Source: Gordius sp. MW1
Lineage: Eukaryota; Nematomorpha; Gordioida; Gordea; Gordiidae
DNA length: 64,000 nt
Assembly (NCBI GenBank): GCA_964036665.1
Contig: OZ038526.1
Coordinates: forward strand, 35,960,001-36,024,000
Reading direction: 5' to 3'
Part shown: positions 24,231-35,826 of the stretch, piece after piece
Position numbering within the stretch: position 1 is the stretch's first letter
Layout of the letters: every line of letters starts with the position of its first letter
Notes under the pieces: model-generated
The model's database searches: none
Seen by the model: the letters and a program-made list of their open reading frames with translations, nothing else
What the model was told of the DNA's origin: nothing
Program-made: the position numbers and the translations under genes

Positions 24231-24393
24231 TATTAGGGTTGTAGAGATGTGGATTTTGTTTGGTCGACCTTTGGTTTAAGTAAGCCTAGAAGTCGACTAA
24301 GAAAAACAGACCAAAATACCTTTGGTCTGTTTATGTTTAGTCGACTAAAACTAAAGGTCGACCAAACAAAACCGAGCCGTTTTTACAATACTA
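24231..24393. mobile_element. M1 MITE copy f
   Basis: Left arm GGATTTTGTTTGGTCGACC, right arm GGTCGACCAAACAAAACCG, ending ttttacaatacta. Confidence 0.8.
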
Positions 24394-24961
24394 GTATCTA
24401 TTTCTTTCAAACAGAATTGGGTCGATTAAAAATAGTAAAAATTTGGGGCCCACGAGTTCGATCAGCCCACCGACACGACATATGAGCCCGATTATCTAAA
24501 ATGTTTTGTCCGACAGGCCATACAAACAACCCTTTATCCAAATTATACATCCCATTACCCTAATTGCCGTTAATTTCTTCACGTGCACTAAGTTACGGGC
24601 AATTTATATTTATGACTTTTTAATAATTTCGGTTAAAAAAGGTAGATTTTATGAAAAAATGGTATAACTTTGTTTAAAATTACAATTATTTAATTGTGCA
24701 CAAGAAGCAAGCCACCGCAAATTTTTCATATTTTAAATTTTACATTTACTTCACGCCGTTCAAAGATTAAATAGACAACCGTACAAGGAAATGTTTGCAT
24801 ATTATTAATTGAAAACAAGATTCAAAGACATCTGAGAGGTTTGTGTATCCAATTGAAAATGACATGAATACATGATAATATTATTCTATTTAATATAAAT
24901 AATACTCGATGTGTAAATATCAAACAAGATTTCATACATTTAATACAATTTACACAGCATA
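24394..24961. other. BUB1-type gene 3' flank
   Basis: No gene. A GC-richer patch at 24.42-24.55 kb resembles the one at 240-400; the rest is AT-rich 3' flanking sequence. Confidence 0.4.
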
Positions 24962-27943
24962 TTACGGCGTAAAAAAGGTGCGAGGTATGGTTTTTAGAGC
25001 GTTTTGCAATTTAAAACCTCCTGAATCATCCATTAAAATATCTGTAAAACGGGAATTCCAATCTGAAAGTAAATTTAGAAAATAAAAGTCATTCCCTATT
25101 CCATCATTTTCTTCGGGTAGAGGGTTGAGATTTAAAAAAATGTCAAAAAAATCTTTCCACGTTTCTGAGTTAGATGCCGACCATCCACGCTTAAGCGATT
25201 TGGTTATCTTGAAAGCAGACGATCTGAAGGGGTAATATAAATTTTTATATTAAAATCAAATATTTATAGTTTTTGACGCCTATGTTTACAGTTTCCCCAT
25301 ATATTTTTTTAATTGAACCCATTTTAATCTTTCAAAATAGGTGAGATGAATCTACAAATTAGTGGGAAAAGCGAGTAATATTTACAAAATTAATTTAGTA
25401 ACGACACGTTAAGATATGATTCTTTATTAATATTATTATATATAAAATTATTTAGGTCGATATATACCGTTTATCCTTGTGAATTTTCATGTATTCACTG
25501 AATACCATGCAATGGATGGTTCCCAAAGCCCCAAAACAATCTAAATGATAATTCCAAGGCAATCCTTTAATCATTTCGGGGCATTGAAAATCTTGTTCTT
25601 CATTTTGTTTTGTAAAATATGTGTCTGTCATTTAATTAACAATTATTAAAATTATCAAGATATCATCAGATTCTTGGGTTATGATTCAATATTCAAATTT
25701 ACTTTTTGGGTATAATTTAAGATCAATACTCTTCCCAAAATCAGTCAATTTAAGTGTAAATTGTGATAAGCTGAAATTTCCATTGTTTTTATGGTTGAGT
25801 GAAAAAATATTAGAAGTTTCAAATTGATTAGCCAACAATTCAATCTCATTTAAATCACTATAAAATGATGCAAAAAATACATTGAATGTTACTAAGATTA
25901 ATAATGAGAAAAATCAAAATTTGTAAATTAGATTGCACAATTGACATATATAGGGTATACCCCAAGAGAAAATTATCAGGTTTAATATCTGTGTGCAAAA
26001 TTTGGCATTTATGATGAAGGTATAGCAAGATGGATAATATCTCGTGGGCAAAATATGATACCAAAGATTCAGGCATCATTGTTCCCTTTGATTTGTACAC
26101 ATTTACTAGCTAAAATTTCAAACATATTTTAAACAATTCTTAATAGCATGGTTTTTAATAAATTATTTAAATAATATAATTTCTTACATGTAATAAGGTT
26201 CCACTAGGATATAATTCTAGGAGCAATAAACTGACATCGAGATACACAAAAGCACCAAACATTCTTGGGAAAAATTCCAAAATAGTCAAGTTCTGAGTCA
26301 TATTAGTTGCAGAAGCAGCTTTATTAGATTTGTCTTGAGTTGATGTGAGTCTATTAAAGATTTCTGAATAAATATAAAATTCCCAATTTGTATCTTTTGG
26401 ACTTTGCACTTTAACAGCTAAAAGGCAGCTAGCATCTGTCAAGTTATTAGATGCTTCGTTTGTGTTGACTGTATGATGCTCAATTTGGCCATTACTTAAA
26501 GAAGTTGTTTGCAGTTGTGTCTTTATTCTTTTGCTTTCTAACACTGATACATCACTCGTGTTTTTCTCAAAATGAGTTGCATTTTCTAAAAACATAGAGG
26601 TAAATTTCCTTTTATTATATTGAAAATTTTGTATGACACCAGTAATAATACTGGATATTTTGCCATTTTCCTTTAAATCTGCTGGTTCAAAATTTAAACT
26701 AAACGGCAGTGGAAACATAAACATAGGAGATTTTGGAGTTGCGTTAGCATTGTCAGTTTTCATATGACTTGATATAGGTTGCTTAAAAATTGATTTATAA
26801 ACTTTGGCAAAAGCTCCTTCACCTAGTGTTTAAAAAATATTTAATTATGTCAGCTTATTTAAGTTTAAAAAAATGAATATGCATAAAACATTACCAAGTA
26901 GCTTTTCAAAATGCAGATAAAAGATTTTATTTTCATTTAAAATATTCACATTTTTATGTGAATTTTTAATATCAATGTGAAAATTCAGGCCATTTCTAAT
27001 TTTTTCAGTCCAAGAATTAGGTGTTATGTCTGAGGTAGAACGATACTTCATTAAATTATGAGCAAACAAATAATATCCATTCCTATGAGTCAGGGGAATA
27101 GGAGGCATATTTTGTGGAAAATTATGATTAACAAATATATTATCCTGAAATGCTTGAAGAATTCTTGTTTTCAAATCTTTATCAAAAGGATCTTCTTTAA
27201 CAATACTGAATTTGGTATCACAAGTGTTTTTTTGCTTGGAATCTAAATTTATAATAAATATAAAAGTTAATAAAAATTACCATTAAACTGAAATGATGTT
27301 AAGTCTGAGATCTGTAAACATTCAAGGTGATTGTGTTTTTGACTTATGTATTGGCCTGTTTTTTCAACCTTTAAAAATTTAAATATTATTAGTTTTTAAT
27401 TACAGTTGAATTTTCTAATTCTAAGTTCAATGCTGAGATATGCAAAGGGGAATGATTATAAGAATTTTGACTAGTATTAACTAAAATGATTAATATATTT
27501 AAAAAATAATTATACATCCATTTTTTGGTGTCGATTGATTAAGTTTCTGTCAATAAAATACAATATGTTAAATTTAAAATTACTTTTTGGGTAATATTCT
27601 GCTTATTCCCTGAAACACCTTTAGGACTATTCTTATAAGCATTTATTTTTGTATCAATAATTATATTTATATTATTTCGAATATCTTCATTTAATTTAGA
27701 AGCTAATTTTAAACGCGACTCGACAACACTGTCATATAAAGTCTGATCATCTTGTTTGTGTTTGCAACACTGTTTTTTCCATCTTTCCCATTTATAATAA
27801 TGGGCCCTATCTCATCATCAAAGCTAATATTTATATTTTTACTTTATAAAATATTTTTTTGCCCTAAGTTCTTCAAATGAATATCCATTCCCGGCACTCA
27901 CGCTTTTTTTATCGTAACATGATAATTCTATCTTATTATTCAT
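24962..27943 (-). CDS. bub1: BUB1-type mitotic checkpoint kinase, N-terminal TPR exons not found
   Basis: Spindle-checkpoint Ser/Thr kinase; in known BUB1 it acts at kinetochores and phosphorylates histone H2A. Exons on the minus strand: 27943-27843, 27806-27584, 27368-27281, 27242-26895, 26822-26188, 26109-25961, 25857-25703, 25624-25468, 25223-24962; junctions are phase-consistent, 705 aa if ATG 27943 is the start. Landmarks: GYSFEELRAKKY (conserved BUB1/BUBR1 block), EDPFDKDLKTRIL, P-loop GEGAFAKVY (254-262), catalytic Lys in AVKVQ (391), WEFYI, LELYPSGTLL, HTDIKPDNFLLG (catalytic Asp 506), LTDFGKSIDLKLYP (554-556), QCPEMIKGLPWNYHLD, and a terminal helical lobe with WKDFFDIFLNLNP. The catalytic residues are intact, favouring BUB1 or an undivided MadBub over the pseudokinase BUBR1. 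Two oddities: about 105 extra residues between P-loop and Lys, and no TPR or KEN-box exons upstream before nested transposons begin at 28.05 kb. The true 5' end is therefore uncertain. Confidence 0.88.
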
Positions 27944-28084
27944 AACACCTGTATATTCTGGCGAATGAATGAATATTTAATGCTCATGTAGAGAGTTTGA
28001 CAAAAGAATGCCTTTTTCGTATATATTTATAGGACTCAAGAATTTTCAATCCGTTTATATAAATGTCTTTGTTTAAAGTCGGTG

Positions 28085-28365
28085 TGTTGCGTCCATTGGC
28101 TTAATTGATTTAATTGTCCCTTACGATTTCGCAACGTTAATTGACCACCAAGCATACCTCGAGGTATCACCACTATCTATAATTGATTTGTTTATATCTC
28201 GCGGAGGCAACACTAAACTTAATTGATTCCAATTAATATATGTGTATATAAAGGAATTTTATATACACCATTTACTCACTTTTTGTTCTCGCATACATTT
28301 TACTTTAAATGGATATTTAATAAAGTACTTATTACTTTATCCTTGTGGTATTATTTATCCCGAAA
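28085..28365 (+). repeat. 5' LTR of element A
   Basis: Starts TGTTGCGTCC and ends TATCCCGAAA, with a tatataaagg TATA-like box near 28245. Unusually it does not end in CA; the boundary is fixed by the matching 3' copy and the GGTG duplication. Confidence 0.9.
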
Positions 28366-28436
28366 TTGGTGACCCAATCTTGTTATACGCCCCCTTCTAC
28401 CCTACCCTTTACCCAACCCTTGTTATAACCTTGTAA

Positions 28437-29255
28437 ATGGATACTAACCATGTTGATGACGTCCAAATTAAATCGGAAAACGCTATGTATTTTAAATTGC
28501 CCCCATTTAATCGTATAAATCCCCGCTTATGGTTTGTCCAGATAGAGGCCCTTTTCACGATTCGAAGAATAACATCCGAGTCTAGCAAACTTGGGTACGT
28601 GATTGAATGCCTCCCACAAGAAGTCACAATAGAGATCCAAGATTACTTGGAGAATCTTCCGTCTGAGGCCCCGTACACCACGATCCGGTCAGCTATCATA
28701 GATCGCACAACAAAATCGGACTCAGCACGATTCCACGATTTACTCTCCAACGTGCAATTGGGTGATCGTACACCCTCACAACTCTATAGACACATGAAAA
28801 GCCTTCTGGGTACCGCCAAAATGGACGACATCATTCTAAAACAATTGTGGTTGGAGAAACTGGACAACAACATGGCCAGCATCTTGGCGATCTGTGCAAG
28901 TGACCAGACTTTAGTCAAGCTAGCTGAAACAGCTGATAAAATCGCGGAAACGTACCATACGCCGCAAATATCCAACGTCGTCCCTGCAACACAGAGATCA
29001 AACAATGATATCGAAATGCTCAGAGACATGGTAAATAGACTGAGCGTGAGCATAGAGACATTGCGACAAGAAGTCAGTCAAAAAAATCGTTTTCAGTCGA
29101 GAAGTAGGTCTACATCAAGACGATTTCGATCCCCGTTTCAACCCCGCGCTGACGTTCCCGAGGATTGGTGTTGGTATCACCAAAAATATAAAGAAAAAGC
29201 CACTAAATGCCGACAGCCTTGCAATTATACCCCCCTTTCCTCGTCAAACCCATAG
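28437..29255 (+). CDS. gag: Gag of LTR element A
   Basis: A 272-aa structural polyprotein that would form the retrotransposon particle. The N-terminal half is helical capsid-like ([47 protein letters not shown]). A basic Arg/Ser stretch (about residues 218-235) precedes a CHCC nucleocapsid motif, [18 protein letters not shown] (C-x2-H-x9-C-x3-C), in place of the usual CCHC knuckle; this CHCC form is known from the CsRn1/Kabuki group. The start is the first ATG about 70 nt after the LTR. It overlaps pol by 49 nt, with pol in the -1 frame, suggesting programmed frameshifting, although no textbook slippery heptamer is obvious in the overlap. Confidence 0.9.
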   Translation: MDTNHVDDVQIKSENAMYFKLPPFNRINPRLWFVQIEALFTIRRITSESSKLGYVIECLPQEVTIEIQDYLENLPSEAPYTTIRSAIIDRTTKSDSARFHDLLSNVQLGDRTPSQLYRHMKSLLGTAKMDDIILKQLWLEKLDNNMASILAICASDQTLVKLAETADKIAETYHTPQISNVVPATQRSNNDIEMLRDMVNRLSVSIETLRQEVSQKNRFQSRSRSTSRRFRSPFQPRADVPEDWCWYHQKYKEKATKCRQPCNYTPLSSSNP

Positions 29256-32200
29256 GCCTGCCAGAATCCGCGACACCTGGTTCAGGCCATAACATCAGTC
29301 GTTTATTTTTTATTTATGATAAATCAACCAAATTTCGTTTTTTAATAGACACTGGCGCGGAACTAAGTGTCGTACCACCCCCGCGTAACCACCGTCTCAC
29401 TCCCTCACACATCCTCCTCCAAGCTGCAAATAATAGTTCCATACTGACCTATGGCCAGAAATCAATGGAACTGGACCTTAGCTTACGGAGAAGTTTTCAA
29501 TGGGTTTTTACCATCGCCGACGTTAAAACACCTATCATCGGGGCTGATTTTTTAAATCATTATAACCTTCTCGTTGATATACGACGTAAATGTTTGTTAG
29601 ACCCTAAGACGACTTTAAAGTCTTATGGGCGATATATTGACTCGAACTTGTATAATTTGCAACTAGCAATAAAAATTGATTCACCGTATTTTAAAAATGT
29701 GTTGAAAGAATTCCCTGATATTTATGCCCCTCCAAATTACAGGTCACGCGTAAGCCACCAAGTAGTTCACCACATACGTACACTAGGATCACCCGTTTAT
29801 GCCAGACCTCGACGATTAGACCCTGTCAAGCTAAAAATTGCCAAACAGGAGTTTGCTCACATGCTCGAACTCGGCATAATTCAACCCTCAGAAAGCCCCT
29901 GGAGTTCGCCACTGCATATGGTTCCGAAAAAAACTCCAGGAGATTGGCGACCGTGTGGAGATTACCGAGCACTTAACGTTATAACGATACCGGATCGTTA
30001 TCCTTTGCCACACTTGCACGATTTCTCGCTCAATCTAGCCGGCACAACCATCTATACAAAGATAGATCTAGTCAGGGCTTACCATCAAATACCCGTAGCC
30101 TTAGAAGACATCGCAAAGACTGCAATAACTACACCTTTCGGTCTTTATGAATTTTTGCGAATGCCTTTTGGTTTACGAAATGCTGCTCAAACCTTCCAAC
30201 GCTTCATTGACCAAGCTCTCCGTGGTCTCAATTTTACCTTCGCATATTTGGACGATATTTTAATCGCAAGTACATCAACTAATGAACATTTAGACCACTT
30301 ACGTCAGGTTTTTACAAGATTAAGAGATTTTGATATAAAGATCAACCTGGACAAGTGCCAATGGGGATGTTCGTCTCTGGATTTCCTAGGACATCAAGTT
30401 TCCCCACAAGGTTTAACACCAATACCGGAGAAGATCTCGACCATCAAGAATTTTGCCACTCCGACCACCATGACACAACTACGTCGTTTCGTGGGAATGG
30501 TAAATTTTTACAGGCGTTTTATACCCAACTGTGCACTTCTTCTACAACCACTGACTGATCTCCTCACCGACAAAAAAGGACCATTGGACATGACGCAGAG
30601 CGCACACGGTGCATTCCACAAGATTAAAATAATGCTCGATGAAATCTCGACCCTTAATCATTTAGTGGATGGTGCCAACATCTCTATTACAACCGACGCG
30701 TCAAACTCCGCCGTTGGAGCCGTTTTACATCAGATCGTAAAAGGGGAAATCAGTCCTTTATCCTTTTTCTCCCTGAAATTGAGCAAAACACAAACTCGAT
30801 ACAGTACTTTCGGGAGAGAACTACTAGCAATCTATCTGGCAATTAAACATTACCGACACATTTTAGAAGGTCGCGATTTTACAATTTTTACTGATCACAA
30901 ACCGTTAACTTACGTTCTCACTTCTAAATCCGATAAATACTCGCCCCGCGAAATACGACAATTAGACTACATCTCACAATTTACTTCAGATATACAGTTT
31001 ATTAAAGGTAAGGCGAATATTGTAGCAGACACTCTGTCCCGAATCGATATCGATTCCATTCAACAACCAAACACCTCACTCACAGAAAGAATTGCTATGA
31101 CACAAAAACAAGAGCAATACCAACTAGAAGATCTCGAAAGCCTTCAACTGGAACAACGCTTAATTCCAGGTACAAATTTAACTATTACGTGCGATACATC
31201 TAAATCGATTTCGAGACCTTTAGTACCTAAGACGCTCCGACGCATAGTTTTTAATCAGCTACATGGTCTTTCTCACCCAGCTTTACGCCCAACACTTAAA
31301 CTAATCGCCCAACGTTTCGTCTGGCCGGGAATGAACAAAGATGTACGCGATTGGACAAAGCAATGCATTGCATGTCAGAAATGCAAGGTAAATAGGCACG
31401 TAATATCAACCCCAGGCACGTTCGCTGAACCAGACGCAAGGTTTAGCCACGTACATGTAGATCTCGTCGGACCCTTGCCACCTTCTAACGGCCATATTTA
31501 CATTTTTACTGCCGTTGATCGTTTCACCCGATGGCCGATTGCAATTCCCATTAATGACGCAACAGCCGAAACCGTTGCACGCACATTTTTGACACACTGG
31601 ATAGCCAACTTTGGTGTTCCAGCGACATTAACCACGGACCGGGGACCGCAATTCCAATCAACCCTTTTTAAACAATTATCTATTTTACTAGGTTATCACC
31701 ATATCACTACGACAGCTTACCATCCACAAGCCAATGGGATGGTAGAGCGATTCCACCGGCAACTCAAAAGTGCAATCATGACAAAAGGTGACGTTACCCG
31801 TTGGTCCGAACTTATTCCCCTTGTACTCCTAGGGATTCGCAACACCGTCAAGGAAGACCTCGCCTGTTCAAGCGCTGAGCTTGTATACGGTACTTCTTTA
31901 CGACTCCCAGGAGATTTTTTACAACCGTCCGATTGTGACATTAACGCTGCCGATTACATACAACGCCTTAGACAGCAGTTTGATGATGTCCGATTTACAC
32001 CTTCCAGACAATCGAACATCAAACCACAAATTTCTGACAATTTATTTTCATCAACCCATGTTTTCATAAGAACTGATCGACTACGCAAAGCTTTAGTTCC
32101 CCCCTATGAAGGACCTTTCAAAGTGATTGGAAAGCATACTAAATTTTTTATCATAGATCACAATGGGAGGAAAGACACGGTCTCGATTGATCGATTAAAA

Positions 32201-32404
32201 CCAGCTTTCCTTGAGCCTAAGGTTGATAAACCGAATTCATCGGTTGACCCAAATTCACCCAAACCAAACAATCACCCACCAAACCAAATTTTAAAACAAC
32301 CTACCATTGTTTCTTCTACAAAAACTAGCGCACCCCTCAACCCAACCTTTACCAAGTCTGGTCGACAAGTGCATTGGCCAAAAAAATTTGTTAATTTCGT
32401 ATGA
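29207..32404 (+). CDS. pol: Pol polyprotein of LTR element A
   Basis: One open frame of about 1065 codons. Domains in order: aspartic protease ([13 protein letters not shown], near 45-57); reverse transcriptase with [12 protein letters not shown] and the catalytic YLDDILIAS box (codons 30244-30255); RNase H ([30 protein letters not shown]); zinc-binding integrase head (H and C pairs around CIACQKC); integrase core with [22 protein letters not shown] and [17 protein letters not shown] carrying the D,D,E residues; C-terminal module ending near the 3' LTR. No frameshift or stop is seen. The frame opens directly after a TAA at 29204, so ATG 29207 need not be the true start; expression as Gag-Pol by -1 frameshift is inferred. 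Confidence 0.92.
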   Translation: MPTALQLYPPFLVKPIGLPESATPGSGHNISRLFFIYDKSTKFRFLIDTGAELSVVPPPRNHRLTPSHILLQAANNSSILTYGQKSMELDLSLRRSFQWVFTIADVKTPIIGADFLNHYNLLVDIRRKCLLDPKTTLKSYGRYIDSNLYNLQLAIKIDSPYFKNVLKEFPDIYAPPNYRSRVSHQVVHHIRTLGSPVYARPRRLDPVKLKIAKQEFAHMLELGIIQPSESPWSSPLHMVPKKTPGDWRPCGDYRALNVITIPDRYPLPHLHDFSLNLAGTTIYTKIDLVRAYHQIPVALEDIAKTAITTPFGLYEFLRMPFGLRNAAQTFQRFIDQALRGLNFTFAYLDDILIASTSTNEHLDHLRQVFTRLRDFDIKINLDKCQWGCSSLDFLGHQVSPQGLTPIPEKISTIKNFATPTTMTQLRRFVGMVNFYRRFIPNCALLLQPLTDLLTDKKGPLDMTQSAHGAFHKIKIMLDEISTLNHLVDGANISITTDASNSAVGAVLHQIVKGEISPLSFFSLKLSKTQTRYSTFGRELLAIYLAIKHYRHILEGRDFTIFTDHKPLTYVLTSKSDKYSPREIRQLDYISQFTSDIQFIKGKANIVADTLSRIDIDSIQQPNTSLTERIAMTQKQEQYQLEDLESLQLEQRLIPGTNLTITCDTSKSISRPLVPKTLRRIVFNQLHGLSHPALRPTLKLIAQRFVWPGMNKDVRDWTKQCIACQKCKVNRHVISTPGTFAEPDARFSHVHVDLVGPLPPSNGHIYIFTAVDRFTRWPIAIPINDATAETVARTFLTHWIANFGVPATLTTDRGPQFQSTLFKQLSILLGYHHITTTAYHPQANGMVERFHRQLKSAIMTKGDVTRWSELIPLVLLGIRNTVKEDLACSSAELVYGTSLRLPGDFLQPSDCDINAADYIQRLRQQFDDVRFTPSRQSNIKPQISDNLFSSTHVFIRTDRLRKALVPPYEGPFKVIGKHTKFFIIDHNGRKDTVSIDRLKPAFLEPKVDKPNSSVDPNSPKPNNHPPNQILKQPTIVSSTKTSAPLNPTFTKSGRQVHWPKKFVNFV

Positions 32405-32430
32405 ACTCCGTTTTTACCCAGCGGAATATT

Positions 32431-32711
32431 TGTTGCGTCCATTGGCTTAATTGATTTAATTGTCCCTTACGATTTCGCAACGTTAATTGACCACCAAGCA
32501 TACCTCGAGGTATCACCACTATCTATAATTGATTTGTTTATATCTCGCGGAGGCAACACTAAACTTAATTGATTCCAATTAATATATGTGTATATAAAGG
32601 AATTTTATATACACCATTTACTCACTTTTTGTTCTCGCATACATTTTACTTTAAATGGATATTTAATAAAGTACTTATTACTTTATCCTTGTGGTATTAT
32701 TTATCCCGAAA
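32431..32711 (+). repeat. 3' LTR of element A
   Basis: Identical to the 5' LTR over 281 bp as read; followed by GGTG. Confidence 0.9.
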
Positions 32712-34770
32712 GGTGTATTTGGATTGATAGCGTAGGTAGAGGGAAATGGAAAGCTATATTTCGGGCTATAAAAGCCCATCGTCAGGGGAAAAAATAATAA
32801 AAATAAAAAAGGAGAGATGAAGGCTCGAAAAATAAAAAAATAAAATAAAGTGAGTAAATACGGAGATGTGGATACAAAAAAAACAATAGAAATTACAAAA
32901 CTGGTTATAGCGAGGACGATGGGCTTTTATAGCCCGAAATATTGCGTTCCATTTCCCTCTACCTACGCTATCAATCCAAATACACCGACTTTAAACAATG
33001 ACATTTATATATAGGACTCTTAGATGAAGCTTAAGTTAGAACCCAAATTATATATAAAATTACCTCATTGGACTTAATAAACTAATTAATATTACGACCA
33101 AACATACTTGTTTTTTATGCAGCTACATAATTTTTAATATTTTAAAACGTTATTGTCCAGATATTTTTAATAACTAACAGCTTAAAGTCGATTTATTAAA
33201 TACTTATATTCTATTTAAATTTAAATAATGTTAACATTTTTATAAAGCGGTGTCAGTTACAATTAACTCTATGATATATGAAAATATATCATCCTATCTA
33301 CTTATTTGGGGTGTCATTTAACTCATCAATTTTTTCTACAATACAAAAGTAATCTTATATATAAAAATAAAACTGTGTGTGTGTGTGTGTGTAAGTATGC
33401 CGCCACCAATTTTGGAAAACTACCAGACTGATTTGGCTCAAAATTTCACAGTTTATTCTTGACACTCCGGAGCTTGTTTTAAGATTTGTTCGAGCCAGAT
33501 CGGTCTAGTCGTTTTCGAGTTTGTTTTATACATTTTGACGTTTGATAAAATGTCAATCAAACGCAACCTCATGATGCGTATTAAAGTGTATCATCACCAT
33601 AGACTAAATAGCCTGCTCATCAACGCATAAAATGTGTACCCTTTTTCCACCATTTTGAAACGAGGATTGTAACGTTGTGAGCATATAGAAATGAGTAATT
33701 TTCGCAAATTAAATAATTTTAAAAAGGTAAATCAAAAAATATTAAAGTGGGTAGATATCAAAAACAGCATTTTAAAATAAATATCATTTAAAAAACACAT
33801 AAAGATTAAAAAAGTAAAAACTGCGATTAAAGTTTTTTTAATAATATAGTGCCATCAATATTTTGTATAATATTAATTTATTGACGTTTTTTTAATTTAT
33901 AAACTAGTGAGGAAGGTAAATTGACTGTTATAGGGCAAAATTACATGGTTAAAATACACCAAATACACTCTTCAAAATGGAGGAAAATTAGACACACAAT
34001 TACCCATATGCAACATATGGCATGAGCAGTCTATATAGTCTAAGATCATCACTTATAGTATTTTCTAGAAATGCGTCTAGGTAGTGTAGGTAGTGTGATA
34101 AATGTAGGCATGTGATGAGGAAAATGGAAACTTTTTACGATTTGAAACATTAAATCAAAGTCATTTTTTTGCTTATTTTTCATGTCAATTATTATTATTA
34201 TAGGACGGTCGTGCCCCCCCTGCGTGGCTAAATAAATTAAAAAATCTAATTTTGTCATTTTTTGCGCGTTAAATAAGGAGAAAAATGAAAATACTTTTAA
34301 CAAAGTGCCAATAAATGTGGATATATCTCAGTTCTTCGGACATTATTAAGTTCAGAATTAAAAGTTTTATTCAGAAACAAATAATTATAATTATGATATT
34401 GTTTCTTAATTACAAAATATTAAAAAAAATTGCTTGAAGGGCCAGGGGGCCAAGGATTTTTTCCTTGGGGGGGGGGGCATGGGGCCAGGTTTTTCTCTTG
34501 GGTGGGCCTGGGCCTTGGACCCTCTTTAACTATTTGTTTAAAAAATTTTGCATAATAAACACTTACCAATTATATTTGATATATTCTTAATCTATTGAAA
34601 TTTTTCTATAAGATGATATATATTTAAATAACATTAGCTAATTTTCATAATCATATATACTTTTAAAATTGAATGTATGATAATTCACACAGTGGGTAGA
34701 CGGTCATTTAAAACGTATTCGTACGCGTTGCACTGTATACGGAAATAGAACAATAGAAGTAGTAGAACAT

Positions 34771-35488
34771 TAGAGGTGTGCGCAGATCAATCCGATCCAA
34801 CATCCGATCCCGAATTCGGATTGGATCGGATCGGATCAACATTTTAATTTTGGAAATCGGATCTGATCGGATCGGATCAACATTTTATTTTAGTCGGATC
34901 GGATCGGATTTTCAAATTTAAAATAAACAATAATAAGTTCTAATTAATTAAATTAATAATTTTTAGTATACCTTTTTATAATTATCTCTGAAATGAAGAT
35001 TGCAAATATGATTCAAAAAAAGATTTGCTGAAGTGGTGGGTTTCATATCAAACAGTCCTGCCAAGGCTTTAAAAGCTGGCAAATAAAGTTTTAGCTATAC
35101 CTGCTACCTCTACCACTTCGGAAAGAAATTTCTCGGTGGCTGAAAGAAAATTAAAAGAAAGAAGAACGCGAATTAAACCAGAAAATTTAGATTCTTTATT
35201 ATTTTTATATGATAATATGGAATTAGTCAAATAAAATTTTATATTTATTTCGGGTCTATTAAAATTGCTATACCTTATTTTTATGTATTTTGAATTTAAT
35301 CATCAATAAAAAGTTTTGTTCGTAAAATTTTAATTTAAAATATCGGATCTGATCTGATCGGATTTAGATTTTAAAAAACTCGGATCAGATTTAGATTTAA
35401 AAAACTCGGATCGGATCGGATGGATAAAATTTTTTCAAAAACTCCTCGGATCGGATAGGATCAAAAAAATTTGATCCGTGCACACCTC
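34771..35488 (+). mobile_element. hAT element remnant inside Helitron B
   Basis: Ends are inverted: gaggtgtgcgcagatc left and gatccgtgcacacctc right. Duplication TAGAACAT at 34763-34770 and 35489-35496. Subterminal regions are dense in ATCGGATCGG repeats on both sides. The centre retains the end of a transposase. Confidence 0.88.
35090..35234 (+). pseudogene. hAT transposase C-terminal dimerisation domain fragment
   Basis: Plus strand reads PATSTTSERNFSVAERKLKE then RRTRIKPENLDSLLFLYDN and a stop. The SERNFS and LDSLLFL blocks are typical of the hAT C-terminal dimerisation region. Everything upstream (BED finger, catalytic core) is deleted, so this copy is non-autonomous. Confidence 0.8.
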
Positions 35489-35522
35489 TAGAACATATAG
35501 ACATCAAACTTTATCTTTACTT

Positions 35523-35808
35523 TGTGGCGTTTTAGACATTGGCGAGATAAAAGTAGCGAACGGACATTCACTTTACTTTTACTTGTCGATTAAAAATCAT
35601 CCATCCATAAACAATTCCTTCCGTCATCATAAATATCATCTTATCGCTCAAATAACATTCATCGCTAATATCTCAAATAACATTCATCGCTAATATCTCA
35701 AATAACATTCATCGCTAATATCAATATTTGTTTATTAATATTTCATTTGCATTATTATCGCGTGTGTGAAAAATACAGAAAATAAACAACTACCTAACAA
35801 TCATTACA
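35523..35808 (+). repeat. 5' LTR of element B, with internal triplication
   Basis: TGTGGCG to ATTACA. Contains three direct copies of a 26-bp unit ctcaaataacattcatcgct plus aatat (35648-35722). Confidence 0.9.
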
Positions 35809-35826
35809 TTGGTGACCTGAGACGTG

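Larger units (their letters stand above)
28085..32711 (+). mobile_element. LTR retrotransposon A (Ty3/Gypsy, CsRn1-like), apparently intact
   Basis: Two 281-bp LTRs (28085-28365 and 32431-32711) look identical base for base. Target duplication GGTG at 28081-28084 and 32712-32715. The primer site at 28367 begins TGGTGACCC. Gag and pol ORFs are open. The Gag CHCC motif and primer site point to the CsRn1 group, which as I recall uses tRNA-Trp. Recent insertion is inferred from identical LTRs. Confidence 0.93.
28056..33012. mobile_element. F4 MITE split by LTR element A
   Basis: Left remnant 28056-28084 (tatataaatgtctttgttta then aagtcggtg) continues at 32716-33012. The right end is the inverted copy: ctacctacgctatcaatcc then aaatacaccgactttaaac. 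Both internal arms share ggctataaaagcccatcg. The original element was near 330 bp with long inverted arms, forming a hairpin. Confidence 0.85.

Noticed and set aside
27584-27806. Alternative frame FDDEIGPIIINGKDG in a BUB1 exon
   Set aside because: It runs into a stop within 40 codons. The frame chosen gives an open exon with a 36-nt intron and correct phase on both sides.
35648-35722. Three direct 26-bp repeats, CRISPR-like at first sight
   Set aside because: Contiguous without spacers, part of an LTR and duplicated in the second LTR of element B, in an animal genome.
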